DNA of 64,000 nucleotides from Halioglobus sp. (GTDB lineage Bacteria > Pseudomonadota > Gammaproteobacteria > Pseudomonadales > Halieaceae), in the NCBI GenBank assembly GCA_028825045.1, contig JAPKAY010000003.1, positions 56,794 through 120,793 of the forward strand. Reading direction: 5' to 3'. The notes beneath the pieces are model-generated. The model was not told the DNA's origin. It saw nothing but the letters and a program-made list of their open reading frames with translations, and ran no database searches. Below, piece by piece: positions 8,722-18,355 of this stretch; positions within the stretch are counted from its first letter, which is position 1; every line of letters begins with the position of its first letter. A program made the position numbers and the translations under genes.

Positions 8722-10386
8722 TCAGCCATTATTCCAGGTGTCCCGCAGGCCAATCGTGCGATTAAATACCGGCTTATCCGGGCTGTGGTCATAGCGATCC
8801 GCCACAAAGTAGCCTTCGCGTTCGAACTGGAAACCCTGTTCAGCCACTGCAGCAGCCAAAGAGGGCTCTATCCACGCGGCGTGAACGACATTGAGAGAAT
8901 CAGGGTTAATGTAATCCATAAAAGCGTTATCGCCTTTGTCAGGTGCTTCGTGATTAAACAGCCGGTCGTAGAGTCGCACCTCTGCCCGCTTTCCATGTGA
9001 CGCCGACACCCACTGGATAACGCCCTTGGGCTTAATACCATCTGCGGGGTTTTCTCCGAGGGTACCGGGAATAGTGTGTGCATGTACCGCTGTAATATTT
9101 CCTTCGTCGTCCACAATCACTTCGTCCGCCTCGATCACGTAGGCATTGCGTAATCGCACGCGTTTACCTAACACCAGGCGTTTGTATTTTTTGTTGGCCT
9201 CCGCGCGGAAATCGTCCGCATCGATGAATAGCTCTCGTGTGAACGGCAGCACCCGTGAACCCAGATCATCGCGGTTAGGATGCGCAGCTACGCTGAGCTC
9301 TTCCAACTTGTCCTGCGGATAATCTGTCAGTACGACTTTCAGGGGATTGAGCACACACATACCACGCACGGCGTTGTCATTGAGGTCCTCACGGATGGCG
9401 AATTCCAACATAGCGACATCCACCACTCCATCACCGCGCGTGGTACCAATCATGTCGCAGAATTTGCGTATCGCCGCCGGCGTATAGCCGCGCCTGCGCA
9501 TCCCCGCCACCGTCGGCATGCGCGGGTCATCCCAGCCTCCGACAACGCCGTCATCCACCAGCTGCTTCAGTTTTCGTTTGCTGGTAATCGTATAGCTTGG
9601 GTTTAACCGGCCAAATTCGTACTGACGGGGTCGACCCGTGACGGGCAGGTGTTCGAGGAACCAATCGTAGAGAGGGCGATGGTCTTCAAACTCCAGCGTG
9701 CAAATAGAATGTGTGATGCCTTCGATAGCATCTTCCTGGCCATGGGCGAAGTCATAGGTGGGGTACATCACCCAATCGGTGCCCGTTTGATGATGGCTGA
9801 CCTTTCGAATCCGGTAAAGGATAGGGTCGCGTAAATTCACATTGGGAGCGCTCATGTCGATCTTCGCACGCAGCACCCTCGCCCCTTCATCGAACTCCCC
9901 TGCTTTCATCCGCGCCAGCAGATCGAGATTTTCCTCAACAGATCGATCCCGGTGCGGACTATTGCGCCCCGATTCCGTTAACGTACCTCGATATTCCCGG
10001 GCTTCCTCGGGGCTCAAGTCGCATATATAGGCGTTGCCCTGCTCCACCAGGTAGACCGCCCAGTCATACAGTTGCTGAAAATAAGCGGAGGCGTATCGCA
10101 CCTCGCCATCCCAGGTATATCCCAGCCAGCGTATATCTGCCTGAATCGCGTCGATGTACTCCTGGGATTCCTTTTCCGGGTTGGTATCGTCGAACCGGAG
10201 GTGGCAGCGACCGCCGTTTGCCTCGGCCAGACCGAAGTTCACACTGATAGATTTTGCATGGCCTATGTGCAAGTACCCATTGGGCTCCGGCGGAAAACGC
10301 GTCACCACCTCTGCGACCCGACCACTGGCGAGATCTTCGCTGACAATGTTCTGCAGGAAATTACTGGCTGGAGAGTCTTCCATCAT
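8722..10386 (-). CDS. glnS: Glutaminyl-tRNA synthetase
   Basis: This 554-residue class I synthetase charges tRNA-Gln directly, so the organism does not need amidotransferase for this t[19 protein letters not shown] at 31-46 has a perfect HIGH, then comes [10 protein letters not shown], and the second signature is [10 protein letters not shown] (KMSKS type). The C-terminal beta-barrel anticodon-binding domain is complete. The start is ATG 10386, with ATG 10383 next to it. A GTG at 10395 is less likely. It is the first gene of the glnS-cysS pair and diverges from ppiB. Confidence 0.96.
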   Translation of the reverse strand: MMEDSPASNFLQNIVSEDLASGRVAEVVTRFPPEPNGYLHIGHAKSISVNFGLAEANGGRCHLRFDDTNPEKESQEYIDAIQADIRWLGYTWDGEVRYASAYFQQLYDWAVYLVEQGNAYICDLSPEEAREYRGTLTESGRNSPHRDRSVEENLDLLARMKAGEFDEGARVLRAKIDMSAPNVNLRDPILYRIRKVSHHQTGTDWVMYPTYDFAHGQEDAIEGITHSICTLEFEDHRPLYDWFLEHLPVTGRPRQYEFGRLNPSYTITSKRKLKQLVDDGVVGGWDDPRMPTVAGMRRRGYTPAAIRKFCDMIGTTRGDGVVDVAMLEFAIREDLNDNAVRGMCVLNPLKVVLTDYPQDKLEELSVAAHPNRDDLGSRVLPFTRELFIDADDFRAEANKKYKRLVLGKRVRLRNAYVIEADEVIVDDEGNITAVHAHTIPGTLGENPADGIKPKGVIQWVSASHGKRAEVRLYDRLFNHEAPDKGDNAFMDYINPDSLNVVHAAWIEPSLAAAVAEQGFQFEREGYFVADRYDHSPDKPVFNRTIGLRDTWNNG

Positions 10387-10393
10387 AGTCCGC

Positions 10394-10423
10394 ACTACGC
10401 CCCTAAAAAAGGCGCGTAGTATA
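10394..10423 (-). promoter_or_regulatory. glnS upstream hairpin with a candidate -10 box
   Basis: ACTACGC at 10394-10400 pairs with GCGTAGT at 10414-10420. Inside it CCT/AGG also pairs across a short A-rich loop. On the minus strand TATACT (complement of 10418-10423) is a good -10 box whose start point would fall inside the hairpin, so the glnS leader would begin with this structure. No convincing -35 box is seen at 16-18 bases. Confidence 0.35.
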
Positions 10424-10551
10424 ACGACTCAGGGCTCACGCTTATAGCCAATTTCCCCCGCAAGCAGCCTCGAGCGCCCATTTAAAAGCGCTGCGCGCTC
10501 ATCCAAAGGCCCTGAGCACGCAATTCTAGCCATCTTTCGCTCCGCAATTGT

Positions 10552-10579
10552 TTTACTGCGGCGCAAAAGCCCGTATCAT
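10552..10579 (+). promoter_or_regulatory. Candidate promoter of ppiB
   Basis: TTTACT at 10552-10557 and TATCAT at 10574-10579 are separated by 16 bases and lie about 40 bases before the ppiB start. Each differs from the sigma-70 consensus at one or two positions. Confidence 0.45.
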
Positions 10580-10619
10580 GGCCCGGCTAAATTAATAAGT
10601 AACTCCCAAGGAAGACATC

Positions 10620-11117
10620 ATGGTTATCATTCGCACGACATTCGGCGAAATCAAACTAGAGTTGGACGCTGAAAAAGCGCCGAAAACTGTTGCCAATTTC
10701 CTCAAATACGCTCGAGACGGTTTCTACGATGGCACTATCTTTCACCGGGTTATAAACGACTTCATGATTCAGGGCGGCGGTTTCGACGCTGACATGAAAC
10801 AAAAAACCAATGGCGAGCCCATCGAGAACGAAGCTGACAACGGCCTGAAGAATGATTTCGGCACTATCGCCATGGCACGCACTACCGACCCCCACTCGGC
10901 CACCGCTCAGTTCTTTATCAATGTGAAGGACAACGATTTTCTCAACCACAGCGGCAAGAATATGCAGGGATGGGGCTATACAGTCTTTGGCAAAGTTTCC
11001 GAGGGTACTGAAGTTCTGGACAAAATACGCGCACTGCCCACATCCAGCCAGGGCGGCCACCAGGATGTACCCACTGACCCCGTCATTATTGAGTCGGTCG
11101 TTATCGCTGAGGAATAG
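10620..11117 (+). CDS. ppiB: Cytoplasmic peptidyl-prolyl cis-trans isomerase (cyclophilin B type)
   Basis: This 165-residue cyclophilin speeds proline isomerisation during protein folding. It has no signal peptide, so it is the cytoplasmic form. Family motifs are clear: [34 protein letters not shown] with the active-site [21 protein letters not shown] with the QFF core, and [18 protein letters not shown] near the end. The ATG is preceded by AAGGAAGAC. It diverges from glnS with 233 bases between the starts. In Pseudomonas lpxH follows ppiB, but no lpxH is present here. The 238 bases downstream hold no gene that I can support, only an AT-rich patch at about 11280-11335. Confidence 0.96.
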   Translation: MVIIRTTFGEIKLELDAEKAPKTVANFLKYARDGFYDGTIFHRVINDFMIQGGGFDADMKQKTNGEPIENEADNGLKNDFGTIAMARTTDPHSATAQFFINVKDNDFLNHSGKNMQGWGYTVFGKVSEGTEVLDKIRALPTSSQGGHQDVPTDPVIIESVVIAEE

Positions 11118-11355
11118 TCTTCTCTATTGAGCGCTGAGGTGGTCCAACCACTGGACCCTCCAGGCCCTCATTCGCTATGCCATTGGCACACTCGCTGCCA
11201 CTACGCCGTTGCTCGCCGGACGCTTCTTGTCCGGTATACAATCCGGTTCCCGCCTCACTGGATACGACGCATAGTTTCCTATCATATATTTCTATATATC
11301 AGTAGCTTAGAGTCTATATGCTATGTTGTTTAGAGTTAGTTGCCGGGCTCGCACT

Positions 11356-11979
11356 TCATTTTGAGCTAGCCGGCACTCCACTGTGAAACCGGAACTCAAC
11401 GTCCGCGTCTTCCACCAGCCCCCTCTCGCATTCCAGCAGGACAGTAAGACGTTCCGCCACTTCCTCCTTCGAACCCACCTCCTCGGCCAATCTCAGATAA
11501 TCCCTGAAATGCCGCGCTTCCGATTTGAGTAGCGAGCTGTAAAACGCACCAAGCTCCGCATCGAGTTCCGGCGCAAGTGCCGCAAACCGCTCGCAGGACC
11601 GAGCTTCTATGATTGCGCCAATCAATAAAGTATCAACCAGCCGACCGGGCTCGTGTGATCGCGCTTGCTGCCTAAGCGCGCCCGCATAGCGGGAGGCGGA
11701 TAGCTGGGGATACGCCACACCTCGGGCCTTCATAATACCGATGACCTGCTCAAAATGGCGCAGCTCCTCTCGCGCCAGTCGCGAGAGCTTGTTCAGAAGC
11801 TGATAATGATCCACATAGCGATACATAAGATTGAGGGCGGTAGATGCGGCCTTTTTTTCACAATTGGCGTGATCAATCAGCAGCGTGTCCGTGTGCTGCA
11901 ACGCCCATTGCACCCAGGCGCGAGGGGTTGGGCAGGCGAGGAACGCCTGTATCGGTGTGATATCTACAGGGCCGCTCAT
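11356..11979 (-). CDS. miaE: tRNA-(ms2io6A)-hydroxylase
   Basis: This di-iron monooxygenase hydroxylates the isopentenyl side chain of ms2i6A37 in tRNAs that read UNN codons. The 207-residue helical protein carries the expected carboxylate/histidine ligands: REELRHFEQV around residues 70-80, IIEARSCERF at about 122-131, and KSEARHFRDYL further on. The N-terminal IDHANCEKKAASTALNL is also typical. ATG 11979 overlaps the stop of the upstream DUF1289 gene by four bases (ATGA), so translation is coupled. Only a subset of gammaproteobacteria have MiaE, and it depends on oxygen, which suits an aerobic host. Confidence 0.9.
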   Translation of the reverse strand: MSGPVDITPIQAFLACPTPRAWVQWALQHTDTLLIDHANCEKKAASTALNLMYRYVDHYQLLNKLSRLAREELRHFEQVIGIMKARGVAYPQLSASRYAGALRQQARSHEPGRLVDTLLIGAIIEARSCERFAALAPELDAELGAFYSSLLKSEARHFRDYLRLAEEVGSKEEVAERLTVLLECERGLVEDADVEFRFHSGVPASSK

Positions 11980-12446
11980 TCGGACCGCTCGCGAAACAGG
12001 TCAGGGCTCAACATATAACGCTCATAATGTGCTTCGGAAAGAATGTAGAACTCCTGATCAATCAATTCCCGTAACTCGTTCAGCGTGAGATCCCTGTAGT
12101 CGCGGTCCACGTCAAAACCATAGTCCCTGGCGTTTTTAATTTGCCCGGCGCCTGCCTTTAACAGACTGAACACCCAGCAGAACTCATCGTGATGCTCGGT
12201 ATACCTGATTTGTTGCACTTGCAGCTGCCACTGCACTAAGTCTTTGTCCAGTACACGAATTTTGTTGCTGACACATTGGGATAAAAACCCGGCCAACCGG
12301 TCATCTATGATCTGTTTTTGAACGAGTGAATAGCTATTCCAGTCGATCACCTCGTGACAGAACCGCTTACAACCTCGACACACGGAATCACCAATACCGG
12401 TCGAGCACACGCCAATACAGGGTGTCTTTACGGGTCGATCAAGCAT
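11976..12446 (-). CDS. DUF1289 cysteine-rich protein with a long C-terminal extension
   Basis: The N-terminus has the DUF1289 pattern, with cysteines at 10, 14, 23, 26 and 30 (TPCIGVCS and VCRGCKRFC) followed by EVIDW. This pattern suggests binding of a metal or Fe-S cluster, though the biochemistry of the family is unknown to me. Typical DUF1289 proteins are about 60-90 residues. This one has 156, and the extra helical and acidic half (from about residue 65) matches nothing I know. Its stop overlaps the start of miaE, so the two products are made together. A role in supplying or protecting the di-iron enzyme is possible but is inference. Confidence 0.75.
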   Translation of the reverse strand: MLDRPVKTPCIGVCSTGIGDSVCRGCKRFCHEVIDWNSYSLVQKQIIDDRLAGFLSQCVSNKIRVLDKDLVQWQLQVQQIRYTEHHDEFCWVFSLLKAGAGQIKNARDYGFDVDRDYRDLTLNELRELIDQEFYILSEAHYERYMLSPDLFRERSE

Positions 12447-12531
12447 CGCTTGGGTGTAATCCGGAGGTGGTGAACCGACGCCAAGTGTAAGATATCACTC
12501 ACGTGAATGCACGATATAAGCGCTTGATTCG

Positions 12532-12560
12532 TTTATCTTAATTGCGCCCTACGTTATAAT
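12532..12560 (+). promoter_or_regulatory. Candidate promoter of acnB
   Basis: A perfect TATAAT at 12555-12560 is preceded at 17 bases by the weak -35 box TTTATC at 12532-12537. The start point would lie about 75 bases before the acnB start codon. A weak -35 would fit an activated or growth-phase-controlled gene. Confidence 0.5.
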
Positions 12561-12642
12561 CATCGCCCGCTTTCACCCACACCTATTACCCGCGCCAATG
12601 CCTTCCGCCGGGGCGTCATAGATAATATCAAGGAGCTCTATC

Positions 12643-15258
12643 GTGCTAGTAGCCTACCGCAAACATGTGGCCGAACGAGCCGCCCAGAACATCCCGGCGC
12701 AACCACTCAAAGCCGATCAGGTAGCAGAGCTGGTTGAGTTACTGAAGAATCCGCCCGCCGGCGAAGAAGAATTTTTACTTGAATTAATTAGCACGCGAGT
12801 GCCTCCCGGTGTAGACGAGGCCGCTTATGTGAAGGCCGGCTTTCTATCGGCGCTTGCCAAAGGCGAGGTCGACAGCCCGCTAATTGATAGCGCTGCAGCA
12901 GTGAAACTCTTGGGGAACATGCACGGTGGCTACAATATTGAAACCATGGTTGCGCTACTGACAGACGAGGCGTTAAGTGCCGTGGCTGCTGCCGAACTCA
13001 AGCATACTTTGCTGATGTTTGAAGCCTTTCACGACGTAGCTGAACTGGCAACCGCAGGGAATGAGTACGCGAAATCTGTGATGCAATCCTGGGCCGACGG
13101 GGAGTGGTTCACCAGCAAGCCGCAGGTGCCCGAGTCGATCAAAGTCTCCGTATTCAAAGTAACCGGCGAAACCAATACCGATGATCTATCACCCGCCCCG
13201 GATGCCTGGTCCCGCCCCGACATTCCCCTGCACGCACTGGCGATGTACAAAATGACCCGGGACGGCCTCACACCCCAAGAGCACGGTGTGACCGGACCCA
13301 TGCAGCAGGTTGAAGAACTCATAGCGAAGGGTCTGCCCGTGGCGTTTGTTGGCGACGTGGTCGGCACCGGCTCCTCGCGCAAATCCGCTACCAACTCCGT
13401 ATTGTGGTTCTTCGGCGATGCTATGGCAGGCGTCCCCAACAAGAAGGGGGGCGGCATTTGTATCGGCGGCAATGTAGCGCCAATTTTCTACAACACCATG
13501 GAAGATGCAGGCGCCCTTGTATTTGAAGCCCCGGTCGAAAAACTCAGTATGGGTGATGTCATCGAAATTCGGCCCTACGACGGCAAGATTCTATCTGAGT
13601 CAGGCGAGGTACTGAGTGAGTTTGAACTCAAGTCCCAGGTGCTGCTTGACGAGGTACGCGCCGGTGGGCGAATCAACCTGATTATTGGCCGCGGCCTCAC
13701 TACCCGCGCGCGCGAAGCGCTAAATCTTCCTGAGTCAGATCTGTTTCGCATACCACAGCAGCCCCAGGACACGGGCAAAGGCTTTACCCTTGCACAGAAA
13801 ATGGTGGGCAAAGCCTGCGCAACGGATGGGATTCGCCCTGGTACCTACTGTGAGCCACGTATGACCACGGTGGGCTCGCAGGACACGACTGGCCCTATGA
13901 CCCGAGATGAACTAAAAGATCTCGCCTGCCTGGGCTTTTCCGCCGACCTGACCCTGCAGTCTTTCTGTCACACGGCGGCCTACCCCAAGCCCGTCGACAT
14001 CGACACACAGCATTCATTACCTGATTTCATCATGACCCGCGGCGGGGTTTCACTGCGCCCCGGTGATGGCATCATTCACTCCTGGCTCAATCGTATGCTG
14101 CTCCCGGACACAGTCGGCACCGGCGGCGATTCCCACACGCGCTTTCCCATGGGCATATCCTTTCCCGCAGGATCAGGATTGGTTGCATTTGCCGCTGCGA
14201 CTGGCGTAATGCCACTGGATATGCCGGAATCTGTACTCGTGCGATTCAAAGGCGAAATGCAGGCTGGTATTACGCTACGTGACCTCGTGCACGCCATTCC
14301 CCTGTACGCTATCAAGCAAGGTTTGCTAACCGTCGAGAAAAAAGGCAAGAAGAATATTTTTTCAGGCCGTATTCTCGAAATTGAAGGTCTCAGTGACCTC
14401 ACAGTCGAACAGGCTTTTGAGTTATCGGATGCGTCGGCTGAACGTTCCGCTGCAGGTTGCACCATTGCACTGGACGAAGGCACGGTCAGTGAATATCTGC
14501 GCTCCAATGTTACTCTGCTGCGCTCGATGATCGCCGAGGGTTACGGCGACAGCCGGACCCTGGAGCGGCGCGCCCGCAAAATGGAAGAATGGCTGAAAGA
14601 ACCTAGCCTGATGAAGGCCGATGTCGACGCCGAGTATGCCGCCGTTATTGAAATCGACCTCGCGGAAGTCATCGAACCTATTGTCTGTGCTCCCAACGAT
14701 CCAGACGATGCTCGCCTGTTGTCCGACGTCGCCGGAGACAGTGTTGATGAAGTATTCATCGGCAGCTGCATGACCAACATCGGACATTTTCGGGCAGCCG
14801 GCAAACTCCTGCAGCAGCATAAAGGTACGATATCGACACGCATGTGGGTTGTGCCCCCCACGCGCATGGATGAGCACCAACTGATGGAAGAAGGTTATTA
14901 CAATATCTTCGGTGCAGCCGGCGCCCGTACAGAAATGCCGGGGTGCTCTCTGTGCATGGGCAATCAGGCGCGGGTCGCCGCCAACGCCACCGTGCTGTCT
15001 ACCTCCACGAGAAACTTCCCTAATCGCCTGGGCGATGGTGCGAATGTCTACCTGACATCAGCAGAGCTGGCTTCTGTAGGCGCCATTCTGGGCCGGCTAC
15101 CAACCCGCGAAGAATACATGGAGTTCGCTCAAAAAATTGACTCAATGGCCGATGACATTTACCGCTACTTAAATTTCGACCAGATCGTGGAATTCCAGAA
15201 GAGTGCCGAGGAAGGAGCCCGCATCGCTGCTGTGGAAATTCAGGAATTGAGCGCCTAG
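12643..15258 (+). CDS. acnB: Aconitate hydratase B / 2-methylisocitrate dehydratase
   Basis: This is the main TCA-cycle aconitase: it isomerises citrate to isocitrate with a [4Fe-4S] cluster and can also act in the methylcitrate cycle. The 871 residues begin at GTG 12643, preceded by AAGGAG, and the N-terminus (YRKHVAERAAQNIPAQPL) lines up with known AcnB starts. It has the AcnB order: HEAT-like N-terminal domain, swivel domain, then the catalytic domains. The cluster cysteines are in IGSCMTNIGHFRAAGK and in PGCSLCMGNQARV near the C-terminus. It stands as a single gene with its own promoter and a terminator hairpin after the stop. Confidence 0.97.
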   Translation: MLVAYRKHVAERAAQNIPAQPLKADQVAELVELLKNPPAGEEEFLLELISTRVPPGVDEAAYVKAGFLSALAKGEVDSPLIDSAAAVKLLGNMHGGYNIETMVALLTDEALSAVAAAELKHTLLMFEAFHDVAELATAGNEYAKSVMQSWADGEWFTSKPQVPESIKVSVFKVTGETNTDDLSPAPDAWSRPDIPLHALAMYKMTRDGLTPQEHGVTGPMQQVEELIAKGLPVAFVGDVVGTGSSRKSATNSVLWFFGDAMAGVPNKKGGGICIGGNVAPIFYNTMEDAGALVFEAPVEKLSMGDVIEIRPYDGKILSESGEVLSEFELKSQVLLDEVRAGGRINLIIGRGLTTRAREALNLPESDLFRIPQQPQDTGKGFTLAQKMVGKACATDGIRPGTYCEPRMTTVGSQDTTGPMTRDELKDLACLGFSADLTLQSFCHTAAYPKPVDIDTQHSLPDFIMTRGGVSLRPGDGIIHSWLNRMLLPDTVGTGGDSHTRFPMGISFPAGSGLVAFAAATGVMPLDMPESVLVRFKGEMQAGITLRDLVHAIPLYAIKQGLLTVEKKGKKNIFSGRILEIEGLSDLTVEQAFELSDASAERSAAGCTIALDEGTVSEYLRSNVTLLRSMIAEGYGDSRTLERRARKMEEWLKEPSLMKADVDAEYAAVIEIDLAEVIEPIVCAPNDPDDARLLSDVAGDSVDEVFIGSCMTNIGHFRAAGKLLQQHKGTISTRMWVVPPTRMDEHQLMEEGYYNIFGAAGARTEMPGCSLCMGNQARVAANATVLSTSTRNFPNRLGDGANVYLTSAELASVGAILGRLPTREEYMEFAQKIDSMADDIYRYLNFDQIVEFQKSAEEGARIAAVEIQELSA

Positions 15259-15280
15259 TCTAGAGTACGATTTTTGCTCT

Positions 15281-15310
15281 AAAAGAACCTCGCGTCTGTA
15301 CGGTTCTTTT
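15281..15310. terminator. Bidirectional terminator between acnB and the transglutaminase gene
   Basis: AAAAGAACC at 15281-15289 pairs perfectly with GGTTCTTTT at 15302-15310. This gives a nine-base stem with an A-tract on one side and a T-tract on the other, so it can stop transcripts from both convergent genes. It overlaps the TAA stop of the minus-strand gene at 15309-15311. Confidence 0.85.
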
Positions 15311-17348
15311 ACGAGCTGACTGTTTCGTCAATGACGCCCCTGCGCCTGGCTGGTTTGAACCGGGTAACAGTGCGCGTAAAACGCCCAAGCGCTTCACCCA
15401 TCGAGCCCCCTGAGCCATCTACCTTTGCATAGGCAATTGCGTTGTACTGGCGCGTAATTTGCTCCAGTTCCTTCGCGTAGACGGGCAACTCCGCGACCGC
15501 CCGCTGCGCAAACTGGCCGGGTGTTTCCCCCGGCGCTCTCACCAGACCGAGTTTGGCCATGCGGCCACAGAAAATCAGGTACTGCTTATCCCATCGACTC
15601 ACTGGATGGGTATCTTTTTTCCGGAACAACGATATTGCCACCGGCACCAGCACCAATACCCAGCTACCGAGCAATATCGTGGCAAATATCTGCGCACTGA
15701 TTCCACCAAAAAACCTCTGCAGCAGATCAAACTGCCGCTCGCGGTCGAAACCCACTACCCAGCTTTGCCACCGATACGTTAAAGCGTCGTAACGCAAACG
15801 CAACATATTCAACAGAGGCACACTGCGAAAGCGCAGCGCAGATAAGGGAGCCGCCGCAAGGAAGCTGCCCTCGGCTTGCATGGCTTCTTCCAAACCCCAT
15901 TCAATACGATCGGGAGAAACAGCGCCGGTAGGGTCTACACGTACCCACCCTTTCCCCTCAATCCAAACTTCCGCCCAGGCATGTGCATCGAACTGGTGAA
16001 CGATTACCGTGTTGTTTACAGGATTAATTTCGCCCCCCTGGTACCCGGCAACGACACGTGCTGGCACACCGGCTGACCTCATCATGAACACAAACGCTGA
16101 CGCAAAGTGTTCACAAAAACCGCGCTGAGATTGAAATAGAAACTGGTCTATCTGGTTGTCGCCCGCAAGTGCACCTGGTCGCAATGTGTAGACATAGGGC
16201 TCGATATTAAACCTGGCAAGTATGGCATCAACAAATTCCTCATCGCTACTTACTCCAGAGCGTAGTTCTCTGGCCAGCTCTCGCGTTTTCAGATTTCCAA
16301 GAGGTGGCAGTTTTGTCTCTGCCTTACGCCGCCAATCCGACAAACTTTCATCTGCCGATGCATTCAACCAACTGTTGACTGAGTACATGTTCTCGGCTTC
16401 CAGGGGTCCCGGAGAGAACAGCCGAAAGTCAGATGACTGCATCACGCCGGGGCTATTGGAGCGCGCATAGTGCAGTCCGTAAAGCCAATTCTGCTGCGTT
16501 GGCTCCATAATAATGCTGTAGCTCAAAGGGCTTCCTGAGGTGGACACCTTGCTGGGACGCTGCTCTGACAGAGGCACCTCATAGAATCCAAGGCCAGACC
16601 AAATGTCTTGCCTCAGCCGACTAAATACCAAACCGCGCCAGTACAATTCTGACTTAGGGGGAATCTCGCCTTCAAACTTAACCCTGAAAGCAACATCTCC
16701 TGACTGGCTAAGACTGGCCACGTCGCCTGGCTTCATATGGTCACTCATACCGGTCTTCGCGGTATGGCTTTTTATCGGAACAGTCCATAGAGGGCCAAAC
16801 CGGGGGAACACAAAGAACACTACAAGCATCAGCGGCACCGCCTGCAATAGCATGGTGCTTGCCAGCTTTATCGTTCCCCGATTAAATTGATGTTCCCCTG
16901 GCTGGTGCAACGCCACTAATGCCGTGGTGACGAGCGTAACGTTGACCACCGAAAGTAAGGTAATCAGTATGTCCTGACTAAAGAGGAACTCCGTAACACA
17001 GATAAAATAGCCCAGAAATAACAGCACATACGCGTCTTTACGCTGCGAGAGCTCAATCAACTTGAGCGCAAACGCGGTCAGCAATAAGGCCACCGTAGGT
17101 TCAAGCCCGATCAGGGTGCCATAACTAAGGTAGATACCGAGCGAGGCACTGAACGTCATGGCGACTTTTACCCAGCGGCCAGGAAAGGACCAGCGGCCCC
17201 GGTGAACCTGCAGGCGCCAAATAAATGCGATTACGTAAACAGCCAGCACCCAAACGGGCAAGCGGGCAGCATGCGGCGCCACCAACGCAAATAGACAAAT
17301 GATGATCCACACCAGCGCATTACGCGGCACCTGCTGCTGGATATTCAC
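15309..17348 (-). CDS. Membrane transglutaminase-like protein (TgpA type: DUF3488, transglutaminase, DUF4129)
   Basis: This 679-residue inner-membrane protein is built as in Pseudomonas TgpA. It has an N-terminal block of about five or six helices (residues 10-185), then a periplasmic transglutaminase-like domain, one more helix near 555-580, and a cytoplasmic tail. The catalytic triad is intact: Cys412 in RGFCEHFAS, His456 in DAHAWAEVW, and Asp472 in VDPTGAV. The substrate is unknown, but TgpA is needed for viability in Pseudomonas. The GTG start overlaps the stop of the DUF58 gene by four bases (GTGA). The MoxR-DUF58-transglutaminase order is conserved and suggests one membrane-associated system. 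Confidence 0.9.
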   Translation of the reverse strand: MNIQQQVPRNALVWIIICLFALVAPHAARLPVWVLAVYVIAFIWRLQVHRGRWSFPGRWVKVAMTFSASLGIYLSYGTLIGLEPTVALLLTAFALKLIELSQRKDAYVLLFLGYFICVTEFLFSQDILITLLSVVNVTLVTTALVALHQPGEHQFNRGTIKLASTMLLQAVPLMLVVFFVFPRFGPLWTVPIKSHTAKTGMSDHMKPGDVASLSQSGDVAFRVKFEGEIPPKSELYWRGLVFSRLRQDIWSGLGFYEVPLSEQRPSKVSTSGSPLSYSIIMEPTQQNWLYGLHYARSNSPGVMQSSDFRLFSPGPLEAENMYSVNSWLNASADESLSDWRRKAETKLPPLGNLKTRELARELRSGVSSDEEFVDAILARFNIEPYVYTLRPGALAGDNQIDQFLFQSQRGFCEHFASAFVFMMRSAGVPARVVAGYQGGEINPVNNTVIVHQFDAHAWAEVWIEGKGWVRVDPTGAVSPDRIEWGLEEAMQAEGSFLAAAPLSALRFRSVPLLNMLRLRYDALTYRWQSWVVGFDRERQFDLLQRFFGGISAQIFATILLGSWVLVLVPVAISLFRKKDTHPVSRWDKQYLIFCGRMAKLGLVRAPGETPGQFAQRAVAELPVYAKELEQITRQYNAIAYAKVDGSGGSMGEALGRFTRTVTRFKPARRRGVIDETVSS

Positions 17349-18343
17349 AACGGCCGATCCTCTTTGCCAAAGAGTGCCAGTGCCTTAAGGACGCGGTCGC
17401 GATGCTTTTCTCCCAGCGCGGGCTCAATGACAAGCCCGGGCAAACGAAGGCCATATTCCTCCTTATGGCTGTCGAACTCCAAAACCCAGTAGCAAAGCTG
17501 AGACAATCGCTGCTCTGTACCCAGGCCAGCAAACAAGTCCCAGTCCAGCCATACACTGCGATCTGCATAGGCGGTATATTGCTTGGTCTGCATTCCCTGT
17601 CCTTTCGCCAGGCCTTTCCAGTGCACCTGGCGCAGAGAGTCGCCTTTCTGGTAATTCCTGAAGCCAAAAAAATCATCGTTTCCTGCAACCATCGCCGCAG
17701 CTCCATCCGGCGTGTCCGTAGCCAGACCGGGAAGCTCTGCCGACGCCAGAGGGCGCGGGTACACGAGTGCATGCAAATCCAGATCAATCCAGGTCCAGGT
17801 ACGCAACAGTCCCAGTGGGTACGTAGACTCAATCAGTAATCGCCCCGGATTGAACCAACCTCGGTTAGTCACCGCCATGTGCAACTGGATATTCACGCGA
17901 TCATCTTCGGTCAAATTCGCTAGACTCTCGCTACTTTGGGGCCACTTGATATGCAGCCCATAATGATCACGCTGTTTACTGCGCTCCACCATAATGTGAA
18001 ATTCAGATTGTTGTCCCGCGAACGCAGGCTGCGCGCGCAAAGCTCGAATAGTTAATCCCGACAAATTGGCGTACGTGTGGAGTGTCGCCACCAGGAACAG
18101 AGTGGCTAGCAGGAATGTCAGTGCGTAGCTCAGGTTGTTCTCAAAATTGATCGCGACCATCAGCATTGCCAGCAGGCATAAGCCGAAAAAGAACCCGGCG
18201 CGACTGGGGAATATAAAAATTCTCCGCTGGTTCAGGGTGATTTGCCTCGCGGGAGGAATACGGCGATTAACCCATTGGCCGAACCTCGCTCGCCCACGCT
18301 GACGGATTCTGTCGAATACTGGAATTGATTTAGTCGAGTTCAC
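17345..18343 (-). CDS. DUF58 domain protein of the MoxR system
   Basis: This 332-residue protein has two helices near residues 50-90 and a cytoplasmic DUF58 domain (a von Willebrand A-like fold). Its signature is seen in FFGFRNYQKGDSLRQVHWK. It is the usual partner of a MoxR AAA ATPase and probably works as its target or adaptor at the inner membrane. The start is GTG 18343, 12 bases after the moxR stop. The stop overlaps the transglutaminase start by four bases. Its exact function is not known in any organism that I can cite. Confidence 0.88.
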   Translation of the reverse strand: MNSTKSIPVFDRIRQRGRARFGQWVNRRIPPARQITLNQRRIFIFPSRAGFFFGLCLLAMLMVAINFENNLSYALTFLLATLFLVATLHTYANLSGLTIRALRAQPAFAGQQSEFHIMVERSKQRDHYGLHIKWPQSSESLANLTEDDRVNIQLHMAVTNRGWFNPGRLLIESTYPLGLLRTWTWIDLDLHALVYPRPLASAELPGLATDTPDGAAAMVAGNDDFFGFRNYQKGDSLRQVHWKGLAKGQGMQTKQYTAYADRSVWLDWDLFAGLGTEQRLSQLCYWVLEFDSHKEEYGLRLPGLVIEPALGEKHRDRVLKALALFGKEDRPL

Positions 18344-18355
18344 GAATTCGAGAGC

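Noticed and set aside
11131..11277. An open frame after ppiB reading WSNHWTLQALIRYAIGTLA and on
   Set aside because: No start codon apart from CTG, bounded by stops, about 48 codons, and no family likeness that I can name. It looks like a composition effect and is not lpxH.
11280..11340. AT-rich patch with repeated TTAGAG
   Set aside because: Much richer in A+T than its surroundings, but it has no clear palindrome, promoter pair or att-like duplication, so no feature can be supported.
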